Positions 1 to 11,591 of a stretch of 64,000 bases of DNA are shown piece by piece. The notes under the pieces are model-generated. The model was not told the origin of the DNA. It ran no database searches and saw only the letters and a program-made list of their open reading frames with translations. Location of the stretch: NCBI RefSeq assembly GCF_000165425.1, contig NW_001799000.1, positions 62,001 through 126,000 on the forward strand. Reading direction: 5' to 3'. This DNA comes from Paramecium tetraurelia (Eukaryota; Ciliophora; Oligohymenophorea; Peniculida; Parameciidae). A program made the translations under genes and the position numbers. Numbering within the stretch: position 1 is the first letter of the stretch; every line of letters starts with the position of its first letter.

Positions 1-1321
1 AATTGAAACCATAAAAAGTTTATGGATGTTTGCATTGTAGTCTCGAATTCAGCAACACCATTCTTTTGGATAGACACATGGAGATCCACAAAGAGCCACC
101 TAACATAACTCCACAAATAATAGCAATTCAGAAGGAATTACAATAATAATTAATGTACATGTACTAAGCAAAACAACAAAGAAAACAATTGGAATTATAG
201 AAGGAGGACTTAAAATGTGGGATGTTGGCAGCTGCAGGTATTTATAAATTATCATTTTAGAAAGAAATTAAGAACTTGTGTCAAATGAAAAAATGCGGTA
301 GATTGAGAAGGTTTATATTGAAAAAGTAAATAAATTGGAGACACTATTGAATTAATTAAATTCATAGACTGAAAAAGAATAATATGCAAGTGAATGGTTG
401 GATAATCTTGAAGAAGGAATTAATGAATAATTAAATTTGAAGAGCGAATAGGAAAAATTATTAAAAACATAAATTGAGGCTTAACAAGCATAATCCAAAG
501 TGTTCAAAAGTTAAAGATCATTGTAAACATCTAAAAAAGATCTCAGAATCCCAAGCAATACAAGTTTTAAACCCTAATCTTAACTTTATATCTAATCTTA
601 GGTTCGTGGATCAAATCATTAATTTCGTAGATCCAATGGTGGAATTGAATATGCTTCTGATGACTCCCCAAGAGAGGAAATAATATTAGAAGAGGATGAT
701 TAAGTCAGAGAAAATTTTGGTCACACAAAGAACTTCTCTAGTGCTACTTCAAAGTTGAAGGGGATGCATTCTAAAAATCCATCTGGGGTTTCCTTTTAAG
801 AAAGTAATTTAAGAGGTTTAACTAAATTTGAATAATACGAATATAGATATTAAGAGTTTAATAGTTTAGTAACTGAAATGCTGCTGAATAGATACTATTT
901 AAGAAGAACTTAATTTGATCCACAAGTGATTGAAAAGGAAAGGCTAAAGTTATTGGATTAATTTGAGGACTTGGATGAAGTAGATGATTTGGAAGATCTA
1001 TTAAAATAAATGTAAAAATAGACGAAAGGATTTGAGAAGAGAAAGAGATATTAAATAAAAAAGAAGAAGCTACGCCTATAAGATTAGGCAGAGAATGAAG
1101 ATAAGGAGCATACTATTACTACTTTGGAATCCAGCAGTGAAAATTAGGAAAGCTAGGAGGAAAAGGATGAGGAAATTGAGCTAAGGACTAATTAATAGTT
1201 TGAGCTAAGGAAGTTCCCATTTAAAATAGCAGGAGGAGATTAAGAACAAGGGAATTAATATTAGCAATACTAAGAGCCTGGACAGGGATATGGAGTAAAT
1301 ACTTTTAGTATAAATTATTGA
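1..1321 (+). CDS. C2H2 zinc-finger / coiled-coil protein, 5' end missing
   Basis: The frame is open from base 3 to a TGA at 1319-1321 with TAA/TAG read as Gln. It has one 23-nt intron (238-260) and 431 residues are visible. Residues about 9-29 form a classic C2H2 finger (C-x2-C-x12-H-x3-H, starting CLHC and ending HMEIH). A Gln/Lys/Glu-rich coiled coil of about 130 residues follows, then a Ser/Asn-rich linker, a second charged helix (EDLDEVDDLEDLLKQMQ) and an acidic Gln-rich tail. One finger next to a long coiled coil recalls DZIP1-type basal-body proteins, but that is only an inference. The true start lies left of the window. Confidence 0.75.
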
Positions 1322-2205
1322 ATAAATAATTAGCAAAATATACATTAAAATCAAAAATAATATTCTTCTCTTTTTATTATCTTTTTTTAAAGAACTTTTT
1401 TGTTTTTATATATATTGAAATCAAAAATTTAATTCTTTGAAATTATTCACCCAATGGTTTGTAAATTATTCTAATCGGATTTAACTTGATTCTGCTTATT
1501 TTATCCTATTCTCTTAAATATTAGTAAATCGAAATTATGATTAAATACAAAAGATGTAAAAAATATACCGAATGAAATTGGATATATCTATAAGATAGGA
1601 TGATTCGTATCGATTTTGTTTGGTTCATTATTTTCTGGTTGATAATCATAAGATAGGATCTTAAAAAATATTTGTTTTGAAAATTGGCATTGAGAGGTTG
1701 TCAAATATTTCACAATTTTGAGAAAATTCAAGAAATTTGCCTTAATTAACATTAAAATTGACTGAGAGCGAAAATATTAAATAATAAATATGAAAATTTT
1801 AAAGACTATTTTTATATTAAAATCAGATAAAATATTCTATCTCTCCCAATTACAGTATTACATAATTTTTCTATCAGTAATCATAATGTATGGGAATTGT
1901 TTAGTTTGTGAATGTAATTATTTTATTAACTAAAAGGGAAAAAATTGTTCTAATTCTAGATCCTCCACTATAAGTATTGTGATAAAATCATTAATACAAT
2001 TAAATTATGAATGCTGGCAAAAAGTTGGCAATTCAAATCTAAAAATATATTCTTACAACTCTGGGTAAGAAATAGAAATTCATATAATAATATAATCCAA
2101 AATTTTATTCTTTTCTGTTTAAAGAACTAGTTTATAATTAATTTATATAATTTTAGGATAAATAACAATTTGTATAAATTTGGTTAATGAATGATTAATA
2201 ATGTA
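1322..2205. other. Intergenic, no gene seen
   Basis: About 880 bp of AT-rich sequence between the 3' ends of two convergent genes. Six-frame reading with the ciliate code gives only short, low-complexity frames. The 12-mer ATAAGATAGGAT occurs twice about 60 bp apart (near 1590 and 1648). It is long for a tail-to-tail gap here, so a decayed or non-coding gene is possible but unsupported. Confidence 0.4.
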
Positions 2206-2950
2206 TCATTATACCAATGCCTTAACGAAGTCATTCAATGGAGCATTTTTAATCATGCCGTAGAATGCTTGATTAGCCTACTTGATTTGAGGTACTTAGG
2301 ACATGTGTTGAACATAATTTTTCAATCCTGGGAATTTGTCAAAGGAGTAATTGAAACCGAAAAGCATCTAGAGTTCAAAGATTAAACTAAAATAAAATAA
2401 TTCAGATACGCTAAATCGGCAATTGTCATTTTAGGTTAATTTTACACATATTTAAATTTGCCTTGGCCTAAAAATACATATTCTATAAATTAAAGGATTG
2501 ATTCCATCTCCTTCTCTTTTGCTTCAAAATCAGGTGGAGCAGGTTTTCCCATCATTTTTGGTCCAATAATGTGATCAAACACAAATTTGGAAACCAATTT
2601 AGTGCCGGTATGATGCCAATCTAAATAACATTCAACTTTGGCAATTTCTTATGGATCCTAAAAAGGGAATCATCATGTTAAGTTACTTTGGGATAAAAAT
2701 CATGCAACTGATATTTATTGACAATGTATCTAAGAATTGCATGACTCTCGAACAATTTGAATCCGTCATCATCCAAAGCTGGGAGACCTTGGCATGGGTT
2801 AATAGCTGTGAATTCTGGGGTAAGGTTTTCTTATTTTTGTAAATCCACAACTTTGGCTGTGTGAGGAATGTTTCCCAAGGTTAACAAAGTAAGCACTGCT
2901 CTAGAAGGCATAGATAGGGGATTGTAGTAAAGTGTTAGTGTGTTACTCAT
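2206..2950 (-). CDS. Glutathione S-transferase, theta-like
   Basis: A 231-residue protein after removal of two introns (2658-2686, 29 nt; 2368-2387, 20 nt with a GTT donor). The N-terminal thioredoxin-like half starts MSNTLTLYYNPLSMPSRAV, where an early Ser sits in the place of the theta-class catalytic Ser. The glutathione-binding pair appears as LFESHAILRYI. The helical C-terminal half has the theta-type YLDWHHT, the N-capping TIADLAYLNYF and a closing FDKFPGLKNY. Both introns were placed because the family alignment changes frame at exactly those points. The likely role is conjugation of glutathione to electrophiles in the cytosol. Its start lies 88 bp from the next gene's stop on the same strand. 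Confidence 0.88.
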
Positions 2951-3038
2951 AGTGATGTGTGGATATTAAAATAATAATACAAAAATGGATGAAAGCATAT
3001 AACATAAATATTTATTTTATAAGAATTTAGAACATTCC

Positions 3039-3998
3039 TCAAATCTTATTGTTTGCATAGTTTTTTAATAATTCAGCAAACGTCATATTAAAAATGGTTA
3101 AAGAACCTGCATACAAGCATCTCATAACATAGCCTCTAAATAATGCTTAAATCCCTTCATCTATAAGAATTCTCCAAATTCCATGCAATTAATTCTTGTA
3201 ATTAAACAAACCCTCCCCTGTTTGATTTTCCAGCATCTTTCGAGATTAAATTTATATCCTCATTTTACTAACTGAAAGTGGCTATGTCAAAATAGACGAG
3301 AAAATGAAAGCCCCTAAAGAAGACAGTAGAGCATTATTGTTAGTCTACTCTTTAATTCAAAACCATAGGAATACCTTTCAAATATTCAAAACTGGCAAAA
3401 TATAAAGCACTGTATGGGCCAAAAAATCCTAAGGTGGCTCCAAATCCTATTTATTTGCAAATTAATCTAACCTCTGTATAGCCCTAAAACCCCCTCCTTT
3501 TTGACTATTTATAAGACTGCATCAATTGATCCACTGTAATTATGATACCCAAATCTTTTTTAAACCTGTAATCTTTCCTTTACTACATCAATAGGTAACC
3601 ACAAAACCCCACTTACAGTTTCAGCCAATAAGCCGCAACTTAGATGCAATAGGAGTTTTGATTCTATTTTATTGCCTAATTGCATCTTGAAATATTTATA
3701 GGATGTCAAGTATAAAGAAAATGCCGGGCCACTTCCAATCTTCATTAATGATACTCATACTATAGCTATCAAACCTCCTTTATAAAAGTGCTTTATCCCT
3801 CCTTGTTAGTACACTTATTTGAAGGTTTTTTGAACATCTCCTAAATTCATTTAAATAGGCTTTCTTTCAATCTGAGATGGATGATTATGACAAATTTACA
3901 TAAAACTAGGCCTTAACAGTGTCCAAGGGATAGCATAAAAATTTCCCTATTATCCCCGATATTGCACTTGCTATGGATTCTGTTAGCAAAGAACTCAT
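3039..3998 (-). CDS. Mitochondrial carrier family transporter
   Basis: A 288-residue protein, the usual carrier length, from five exons (introns 3872-3899, 3740-3760, 3447-3471, 3345-3363; 19-28 nt). The three carrier repeats each keep the signature region: YPLDTVKAQ, LPIDVVKERLQV and TQPLSVSKMRIQ. The first two are canonical P-x-D-x-x-K. In the third the acidic residue is Ser, as in some divergent carriers. Paired glycines (GGIKHFYKGG) mark the matrix loops. It should sit in the mitochondrial inner membrane. The substrate cannot be read from the sequence. The 19-nt intron near 3350 was chosen over a longer alternative because only it gives the expected start of the third repeat (ALLSSLGAFIFSS). 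Confidence 0.87.
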
Positions 3999-4150
3999 AA
4001 TAATAATAATGATTATTTATAAAATAAAGAAGCAAAAATAAGAATATAAAAGTAACAACACCTAGTCATTAAATTTTCCCATACTATTGTCTAAGGAAAT
4101 CTGTTTAGTATTTAGTAATTACTATTTGCTTTTTGGCTTTCTTTTTGAGT

Positions 4151-4554
4151 TCATTTTTGTTCTGATTCTGATTCTAATTCTGGTTATTTTGATTATTTGA
4201 ATTTAGTGGTTATGCTAAATACCTTTCTGGTATGTTCATGTATTTCATTCTCACTTTATTATTCAAAAATTATACTTTATTCTACAATCTATCTTAATTC
4301 ACTAATTTCTTTCAAGTAATCATCTTCGTTCTCAGTGACTGTTTTTCTGGGACTATCAATTTGATTTTCTTCTTCTATTTATTCTTCTATGGCTGTAAAA
4401 TTTAACATAAGAATTTACGTGATTAAGGAAAATACAAGGCGGTTTTCTCATATCTGGGAGATATGACTATGTCATTAGAATACCCAGTCAATTATTTATA
4501 AGCCAGAATTAAATCTGAAGCTACTTTAGATATATTTGGACCGTCTTTCCTCAT
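4151..4554 (-). CDS. Small charged hypothetical protein (125 aa)
   Basis: Starts MRKDGPNISKVASDLILAY and ends in a Gln/Glu/Ser-rich tail. One 26-nt intron (4393-4418) is required to avoid a frame change, and the spliced length is divisible by three. The middle holds a Ser-Pro-Arg-Lys stretch (IDSPRKTVTENEDD) that looks phosphorylatable, followed by a short predicted helix. No family is recognised. The start lies 32 bp from the divergent CCDC113 start, so the two probably share a promoter region. Confidence 0.6.
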
Positions 4555-4586
4555 CGTTAAATTCTAATATAATTATTTTAATTAAA

Positions 4587-5765
4587 ATGATTCCTGAATA
4601 ATAATAGGGAATAACAGAGGAGGAGAAAGAACTCATCCTCATTGAAGAATTGTCTTAAAAATTGGAAGGCTTGTATAAGGACATGGAATAAATAAGGAGA
4701 GAGAATCTGTTATTTGAATCTTATATTATGCGAAACTCCAAAGATTTACAGAGAGAAGACGAAGCTGAAGACAAAAATAAGAAAACTAGAAAGAAAAATT
4801 AACCAGTTGATAAAAAAGTAAACCAATTTTGATTGTAATAGACAATGTAATTGACCAATGAAGAAAAATACGAAATTGCTCAATTTGAGAGTGACACTCT
4901 CAAGAAGAATATTGAAGAAGGCAGAATCAGATCAGATTAAATCTTAGAAACATTGAGAGTAATTTATAATTTTGAGGTATTTAGGCAATATTGGAAGAAA
5001 CAGATAAAGCTATTACTGAAATTAGAAAGGATGCCTTTGATTTCCAAAGAGAAATATTGTTTGCAGGTGAAAATACTAGGACTGGTAAAATAGAGGCAGA
5101 GAGAATAGAAAAGTATTTTAAAGAGAAATTAGCATAAAAAGTAACTAAGAATTGAAATTAAAAAATAGGATGCTTAAATTGAAAAATATAAATAAAAAAA
5201 AGCCAATATAGAATAATAAATTACTAAAACTAGCAATTAAATTTAAAAGAAAGAAGAAATGGGAGATGATTTAAAGTTTATTGACTTTCATCAATTATAA
5301 ATTGAAAATAAAAAGTATGTTAAGTAAATAGATGAGAAGAATAAGAAATTACTTGGATTAAAAATAGCCACTGGTAAAATATCCTCAGTGTTAATCGAGG
5401 AAAGAAATCAACTCTAAAATGAAATAGATCAATGCAATACACTGATATAAGAAATCGATGACAAAAACAAAAAAATAGCTAAAACTCAAGAGCAAACAAA
5501 AAAAGTCAAAACTTAAATAGCTTCCTTAACTGAAAAGAAGAAAAAATTTGCAATCCAACTTGAATAAGTGAATAATGCAACCAATGAAGACATCCCTAAG
5601 GTATTTATTTTTATAAATACATAGGCCATGACATACGTTTTGCAGAAAAGAAAAGAAGAAGAATTAGTCTATAAGATTAGAAATACTAATCGTAAAATAG
5701 AAATAGCAGAATTGGCCTATCAAAAAGCATGTAAATCATTAGGTCTGAACCCAATATAATAATGA
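4587..5765 (+). CDS. CCDC113: CCDC113 / CFAP263 axonemal coiled-coil protein
   Basis: A 358-residue protein, close to the roughly 377 of human CCDC113. Introns: 4818-4841, 4959-4984, 5141-5168, 5601-5624. It is almost wholly coiled coil. Family landmarks are in order: LTNEEKYEIAQ, then EEMGDDLKFIDFHQLQIEN, then YVKQIDEKNKKLLGLK, and a C-terminal KIEIAELAYQKA. In animals and Tetrahymena the protein pairs with CCDC96 and helps link the nexin-dynein regulatory complex to radial spoke 3, so the expected site is the ciliary axoneme. CCDC96 shares the central domain, but the N- and C-terminal matches and the length favour CCDC113. Confidence 0.85.
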
Positions 5766-5896
5766 AGCAAATAACATTTAAATTTAAAGTACAAGAAATT
5801 TATCTCGTAATTTATTATCAAAATCTATAAGTTTTAAAAGTTTCCTAATATCTATTCTCTTACATTTTAATTAAAATTTTCAATTAATATTTTATT

Positions 5897-6673
5897 ATGA
5901 AAATTATTCGTTCACTTACCTATAATTTCACTAAAACCTTTCACACTGCAAAGTTTTGTGGATCTTAAACTTTATTTGGAAATGAAGATGTGTACTAAAG
6001 TTTCCATATCTAAAAAGGATAATATCTTGACTCATTTATTAGTGACCCAGAGTTATTTACAACTAATCTAGTTCAAACCATAAAGGATTGTAAATCTAAA
6101 TAAATGAAAGCAATTTGGATTTAATTGAATTAAAATTAATTAGTACTTGCTGAAAAACTAATTGAATAAGGATTCTACATGCATCATTGTACAGAAAATT
6201 ATTTGTTATTTGCTCAATGGATTGTTGAAAGCGTGAAAAGCCAGTTACCAAATTATACTACTCATTCAATTGGTGCTGGTGGTTTAATCCTTCATAATAA
6301 TTAAATTTTATTAATTCAAGAGAAAAATGGTTAATATAAAGATGAATGGACAATACCTGGGGGTTTAGTGAATGATGAAGAATTAATCGTTGAAGCAGCC
6401 ACGAGAGAAGTTAAAGAAGAAGCAGGCTTAGATGTTGAACCTTATGATTGCTTCTTAATTAGGGATTTACCTATTTGTAATCAATATTAAGGAGACATAT
6501 ATTTTGTAATTTTAATGAGATTACTAAATAATAATTAAGCTATTAAAATACAAGAATAAGAGATTAAGAATTTCAAGTGGGTTGATTTGAATCATTTGCA
6601 AGAAGTATAACTTTCAACTAAATAATTTAGTTTTATTAAAATAATAAATTTGGAATGGTTTAAAGCAGGTTGA
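5897..6673 (+). CDS. Nudix hydrolase, NUDT6-like
   Basis: An intronless gene of 258 residues. The Nudix box is complete: GGLVNDEELIVEAATREVKE followed by EAGL, giving G-x5-E-x7-R-E-x2-E-E-x-G. It lies at about residues 151-174. The upstream domain (MKAIWIQL..., then GFYMHHCTENYLLF) matches the N-terminal extension of NUDT6/plant-type Nudix proteins. Such enzymes hydrolyse nucleoside-diphosphate-linked compounds. The substrate here is unknown. The start (MKIIRSLTYNFTKTFH) is Arg/Ser/Thr-rich with few acids and could be a mitochondrial presequence; that is inference. Confidence 0.88.
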
Positions 6674-6686
6674 TGGAATCCTTAAT

Positions 6687-6896
6687 TCAATTTAATAAAT
6701 CTGATAAATTCGACCTCTAATTTTTTAGTTTAGATCCCTAACGGTTAGAAATAGATGGGCAACTAAAAGACTATTATTTTTTCATGCCGAAAAAATCCCC
6801 AAAACTATGAATAATATTATATTTTGTTCCTATCATTCTACTTTCATTAGAGTCTTTTAAAAATAAATACAAGTACTTACAAAATACAATAATCAT
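6687..6896 (-). CDS. Possible small hypothetical protein (69 aa)
   Basis: An open frame from ATG 6894-6896 to TGA 6687-6689. Its 3' half (GTKYNIIHSFGDFFG, then a Ser/Asn/Lys-rich tail) looks protein-like. It lies 13 bp tail-to-tail from the Nudix gene, typical spacing here. A GTAAGT donor near its start could begin a 27-nt in-frame intron. With only TGA as stop, frames of this length also arise by chance in such AT-rich DNA, so the call is weak. Confidence 0.3.
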
Positions 6897-7356
6897 TATA
6901 CTTTTGAGATATAAAAATAATTTAGTTAATTTTCAATGTAATTAATTTAGAATAGTTTTCAAAAAGAGAGTCCGAATAGCTAAGGATATGATTAATAATT
7001 TTAAAAAGAAAGTGAATATATCTGCAATTATTTGATAGTGTAAAAGTTAAAGTAATATTAAATATAATATATCACATAATATTCATCTTGACTCTCTCAC
7101 AAACAATGCTACTCAAGTACAAGAATCTACCAAAAATAAATTCTTATAAGATATGCTCGATTTAGAGTTAGAGCAAAAGTCTAAGCATTTAGTAATCTTA
7201 TGCGAATTTGAGATATTAATTTTTGTTTATTCTTCTGACTACAAATTCTTGAGAAATGATTTAAATTGCAATTTTTCCACCATCCACAAAATAGTTTAAA
7301 AGATGATTTCAATATGTACAAAATTTAATATATATATTATTATATATACTTAACAA
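6897..7356. other. Intergenic, no firm gene
   Basis: About 460 bp upstream of the phosphoesterase. The phosphoesterase frame stays open back to about 7105 but without a better start. The rest is AT-rich with no recognisable coding or RNA signal. Confidence 0.4.
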
Positions 7357-8857
7357 ATGTTTGAATGGATGCCTATTTTAAAAGGAAAGTATTTCACAGC
7401 TGAATAATATTTACAAATAATAGTATTAGTCAATTTGTTAATTTTTGGATTGATTTTCTATAAGTAAAAATTCAAGAGCCTCCAACCCATTACTATTAAT
7501 TTAGCTATTTTGTCTTTCTCTTGGTTTGGAGATTTTAAGTACCTGTCATTGGTTGTTCTAATTGTTTACAATAGAAGGTCACTCTCAAGGATCACAATAG
7601 TTGTAATATTGTATTTGCTCACATACGATGTTTGTTTTGCAATGCATAACATTAATCAAGGGTTCATCTTTAGTGTCGATGGTGCTGCTTTCAGTACTTA
7701 ATTCACTAGGCTGTTTTAAGAGAATAGGAAATTTCATCCGTATGTAACTTTGACGCAATATCATAATGCAATCATTTTCAACTTCTAAATTTAAGATTAA
7801 TCTAATTATGCAGTCTATTGCAACTCAGTTTAATAGCGCATTACACATTCAAAACTATATGATCGATATGTTTATCACAGCGTCATTCAGATAGATAAGA
7901 AGTCAAATCAAATACAGATTTATGATGGTTAAAAAATGATAGGCGAATATTATTACTTTGATTTCAATTCGACTAATATAACAATAATAGATGGGGGTGA
8001 TTCAGGTTACACAGAAACATCCATTCAAATTTGGAAACATATCTAGGCTGAACCAAAAATCGATGTAATCAATATAGGAGGAGATGTGGCATATGATAAT
8101 GGATTTGTCCAATGCACAACCTGTTGGGATAGATTCTTGTCATTATATGAGAGTGTATGTAAATCCAAAGGGAAACTGATACCCTTAATACTTTCAATCG
8201 GCAACCACGACGTTGGAAGAGTCACTAATCCTTCATTGTTATACGATAATTAAATAAACTCAAATGTACCCAATATAATACAAATGTTTCCATAATAATT
8301 GATCAGTAAACAAATCCCTTAGATTAGTGATAGAACTTCGTATTTTGTTCATAGAATAGGGCATATTAATTTTATAACAATTGATAGCGGGTACATGACA
8401 AAGTATATTCAAATATAAATTTAGTTCTGAGAGCCAAAAAGAGTTCTTAAAAAATTCAATCGAGAAAAATAAAGTTAATTTAGTTAGTTATCATGTACCA
8501 GTTGTTCCTCTGTAGGTAGAGGATGAAAACTTTTTATGGAATTTGGGGGAGGATTTAAATAGAGCTGCTTTGGTTTTTGAGCATCATAAACATAACTTTA
8601 AAAGAACTAAGAAAATTTAAGTTCTTAAATCTGATAATAAGATTAAAGTTTTTCCAGGGAATACTTATTACGTTGGAAATGGGGCGATGGGAATTTAGTC
8701 TGCCAATAAGGTTGAGCATTAAATAGTAGAGAAATCGAGTAGACAGGCTCATTTTTGGGTGTATAACTATGATAATGGGTAGCAATATGTTTATGCTGTA
8801 AATAAGGATGGAAGTAGGATAGATTACTTTGAATTAGATTAATTTAAAGCGGCATGA
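7357..8857 (+). CDS. Membrane-anchored metallophosphoesterase (purple acid phosphatase-like)
   Basis: A 492-residue protein with one 22-nt intron (8403-8424). Residues about 10-100 contain three hydrophobic segments (LQIIVLVNLLIFGLIFY; YLSLVVLIVY; ITIVVILYLLTYDV). The catalytic domain follows, with metal-binding blocks in order: DGGDSGYTE, GGDVAYDNG, SIGNHDVG, SYHVPVVPL and a final HHKHNFKRT. The last corresponds to GHxHxxER, keeping the two His. This is the calcineurin-like two-metal phosphoesterase fold. An N-terminal multi-span anchor is unusual for purple acid phosphatases, which usually have a simple signal peptide. The chosen ATG is the first in frame after low-complexity DNA. Confidence 0.82.
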
Positions 8858-8907
8858 TATTTTTATTCATAAATTATATTAATTCTATTCACAATGCTAA
8901 GTTGATT

Positions 8908-9636
8908 TCAATTTTTAAAGGATTGATGTTTTCTATAAGTTATTGATTCCTTGTTGTGATTAGATTTCAAGATTACTCTGCTGGTCGATATCCTATTAGG
9001 TTGAACACAATAAACTTAGTCAGGATCAATATAGTTTTTGGTTTCATTATTTTTGATCCATCTACTTTTAGAAATGATGATGTCATCACGATGATGTTTC
9101 TTAATTTTGGATTTAATAAACTCAACTTCGGCATATGCAGGACTCATGTCTAAAGAATTAGGAGATAGGAGATTGTGCAAATCATATATATTCTGATATT
9201 CTGACCATTCTGTATTGAATATTTTATTGTATTTGTCCCCTCTTTAGTGTCCAGAGTTGTTAATTTGAGAATTGTTCCTTTATTATTGACTTTTTGTTAA
9301 TCTTCTTTTGGATATAACAGAATTAAATTTATATGACTTCAGAACTTTGTTATTGATGGTGATTGAATTCTGGTCATTTTCATCGATTTTGTAGTGCTCA
9401 TTAAATTTGACTAATTTATTGCATAACTTTTAACAATCAACTGTTTATAAGAGAGGAACCTTGCACTTTAATCGATGTGAATATTCATTATCTGCATTTC
9501 CTCCTTTTAAAATTTAATGAATTTTATTTTAAATATCTTTTACTAATTTGTTATCATCCTGCATTAAATTAGTGGTAGTATATAACGATTACGTTAACAT
9601 TGTAGTATTAAAAGAAACCTTTTTAGTAGTGTCCAT
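8908..9636 (-). CDS. Hypothetical basic protein (242 aa)
   Basis: A single uninterrupted frame of 243 codons starting MDTTKKVSFNTTMLTQS. It is rich in Asn, Lys, Ser and Gln. A middle section (FNTEWSEYQNIYDLHNLL) and a Lys/Arg-rich C-terminus (IKKHHRDDIIISKSRW) are visible. No membrane segment, signal peptide or known domain is recognised. It lies 50 bp tail-to-tail from the phosphoesterase. Confidence 0.6.
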
Positions 9637-9723
9637 TATGAGCTGTTAAAGTATTTGAAACAAAATAAAAATTAAATGTTATAAATTTAATTATAAAATT
9701 AATAAAACAATATTCACACAATA

Positions 9724-11143
9724 TCACATAATATCATGTTGATGCTGTTCAAAAGTAGGAAGCTAATCCACAGTTGGTTCATCGCTTGGACTAATCTCCC
9801 CCGAAGAAGAATCATATTGACAATAATCGAATTTTAGATTTGCAATTTGATGATGGAATCTCGGAGATACCGCATTTGAATCACAATTGTTGAAGGTTGT
9901 CAATAGCGATTCATTTTTCTCCAAAATAGGTGCCAGAGTGAATCTTTATGATTTTAAGGCCCTATTCTAATTTTATTGACTAGTTGGACTTGTTGGAGCA
10001 GATTAATTGTCTTTTTGAAGCTCCTTCTTAAAATTATTGATAGCTATAGTTTCAAAAGAACATGCTTTGTCTCTAACAGATACTTCTGATGTTGCCGTTT
10101 ATTCGACAAGAGGCTTGAACACCTCAGACCAATCAAAATTATAGTCTTATTCTTATCTTCCTAGATATTGAATAAGGGGCTATTTAAGTATTTCATAATT
10201 AGGAATTTCTTTGATCCCCAATTTAAACACATTTTGAAAGTATTGTAAGAATACCTCTGGGTATTGTTTCAATTCCTTTTCTGGTAAGAATTGTCTTTTG
10301 AATTCCATATAATATTTGTCTCTGATGTTTTAATCCTAGGATTAGCATTTATGAGGTAGTTTCCCTTGTGATAGCAGATACAACAGGAGATAGCCAAGTG
10401 ATTCTAGATCATCTCTGGGGCAGGGTTCTAAATTGAAAGTAGAATTTACGTTGTTGTAGATGTTATCCAATACTACTGAACTTATTGGTTTTTATGGGAA
10501 ATTATTTGGCTTTGCTTGATATTTTGCCATCTTTGTTAAGGAATTCTACGTAGTAATCGAAGTTGGTTATAAGTAAATTTGAATGGTTAGTGGTCATGAT
10601 ACTTGATAATTTTAGACTCCTGTGTAAAATGTTCAAACTATGAATTTACTATAAATTAGTAATCTTGAGTGCTTATTGTTATTATATAATTACCATTTTT
10701 AATCCCACCAAACAAATAGTTTTAAGAGAAAATTTCTATTTCATCAACTTAAAGCACAATTTCAAAGATGGTCCACTCTTCTGCCATGCGATGTAATGAT
10801 GGGTAATATCTTGGACTACTAAGGTGCCCATTCTATAAATCCTTGGTATTGGTATGAATCTGGACATTCGATTATGACGATCATTAGATTTATCTCTGCC
10901 ATCAATTACTACCCTATATCAAAATATATCTTACATTGCTCTAATCTTTTAAATAGTTTGCAGATACATAGTTAATCTGTTATCTAAATAATGATAAACT
11001 CATCATAATACAATTTATATTAAGATTTATTTTTGTTCCTATTAAATATCTACAGCATTGTAAAAATTGGAATGACGACCTTAGTAATGGACAGATGCAA
11101 GCAGATATCGATTATCAATTATAACTGGTTGCTCTTTATTCAT
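9724..11143 (-). CDS. Casein kinase 1-like pseudokinase
   Basis: A 438-residue protein with four introns (10984-11011, 10909-10934, 10664-10693, 10531-10549). The fold is clearly CK1: the start VIIDNRYLLASVHYQGRHS replaces the glycine loop, PRDDLESLGYLLLYLL matches the CK1 helix SRRDDLESLGY, and DYNFDWSEVF closes the kinase domain as in CK1. The catalytic centre is lost. The HRD loop reads HRSLKLSS near residue 138 with Asp changed to Ser, DFG is replaced by NFD, and no VAIK lysine is visible. A Ser/Gln-rich tail of about 150 residues follows. It probably acts as a scaffold or regulator, which is inference. Each intron restores the family alignment. The 19-nt one ends AAAG, not TAG, and is the least certain. 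Confidence 0.8.
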
Positions 11144-11591
11144 TTAATATTAATAAATTAAAATAATGTAATTTATATGTTTACTATTTATATTTAATAC
11201 TTTTATACTAAAGCCAAATAATTTTCTACTTAACCATCTCAAATCTATTACACTTGTCTCTAAAGAGAATATAATCAAGTTGATTACTTAAATCAGTTGA
11301 TTACAGTGAGTTAATTATAGCTACTTAAAAACATCTTATGAACATTTAGAACTAATATTCTATCAATTTCTAGCATCTTATCATTAATTTTATATAACGC
11401 TCTTTTTCAAACATATCATCCGAGTTTACACATCTTAATTGATGAATTAAATTAAATAAAATATAAAATTAATTAACTTTTTATCTATATTCAGACTGAA
11501 ATACAACAAGCAATATCGACTTAGCTAAAACATAAAATGGATAATTATCAACTCAACAATATTTATACATTTATATTAATACAATAATACT
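11144..11591. other. Intergenic, nothing seen
   Basis: About 450 bp between the start of the CK1-like gene and the stop of the phosphatase gene, both on the minus strand. Very AT-rich, with no frame or RNA signal I can support. It must hold the CK1-like promoter. Confidence 0.4.

Noticed and set aside
1322-2205. Search for tRNA, rRNA, snRNA, telomeric GGGGTT/GGGTTT runs and transposon ends in the larger gaps
   Set aside because: No cloverleaf-compatible segment, telomere repeat, long terminal or inverted repeat, transposase or reverse-transcriptase motif was seen in any gap.
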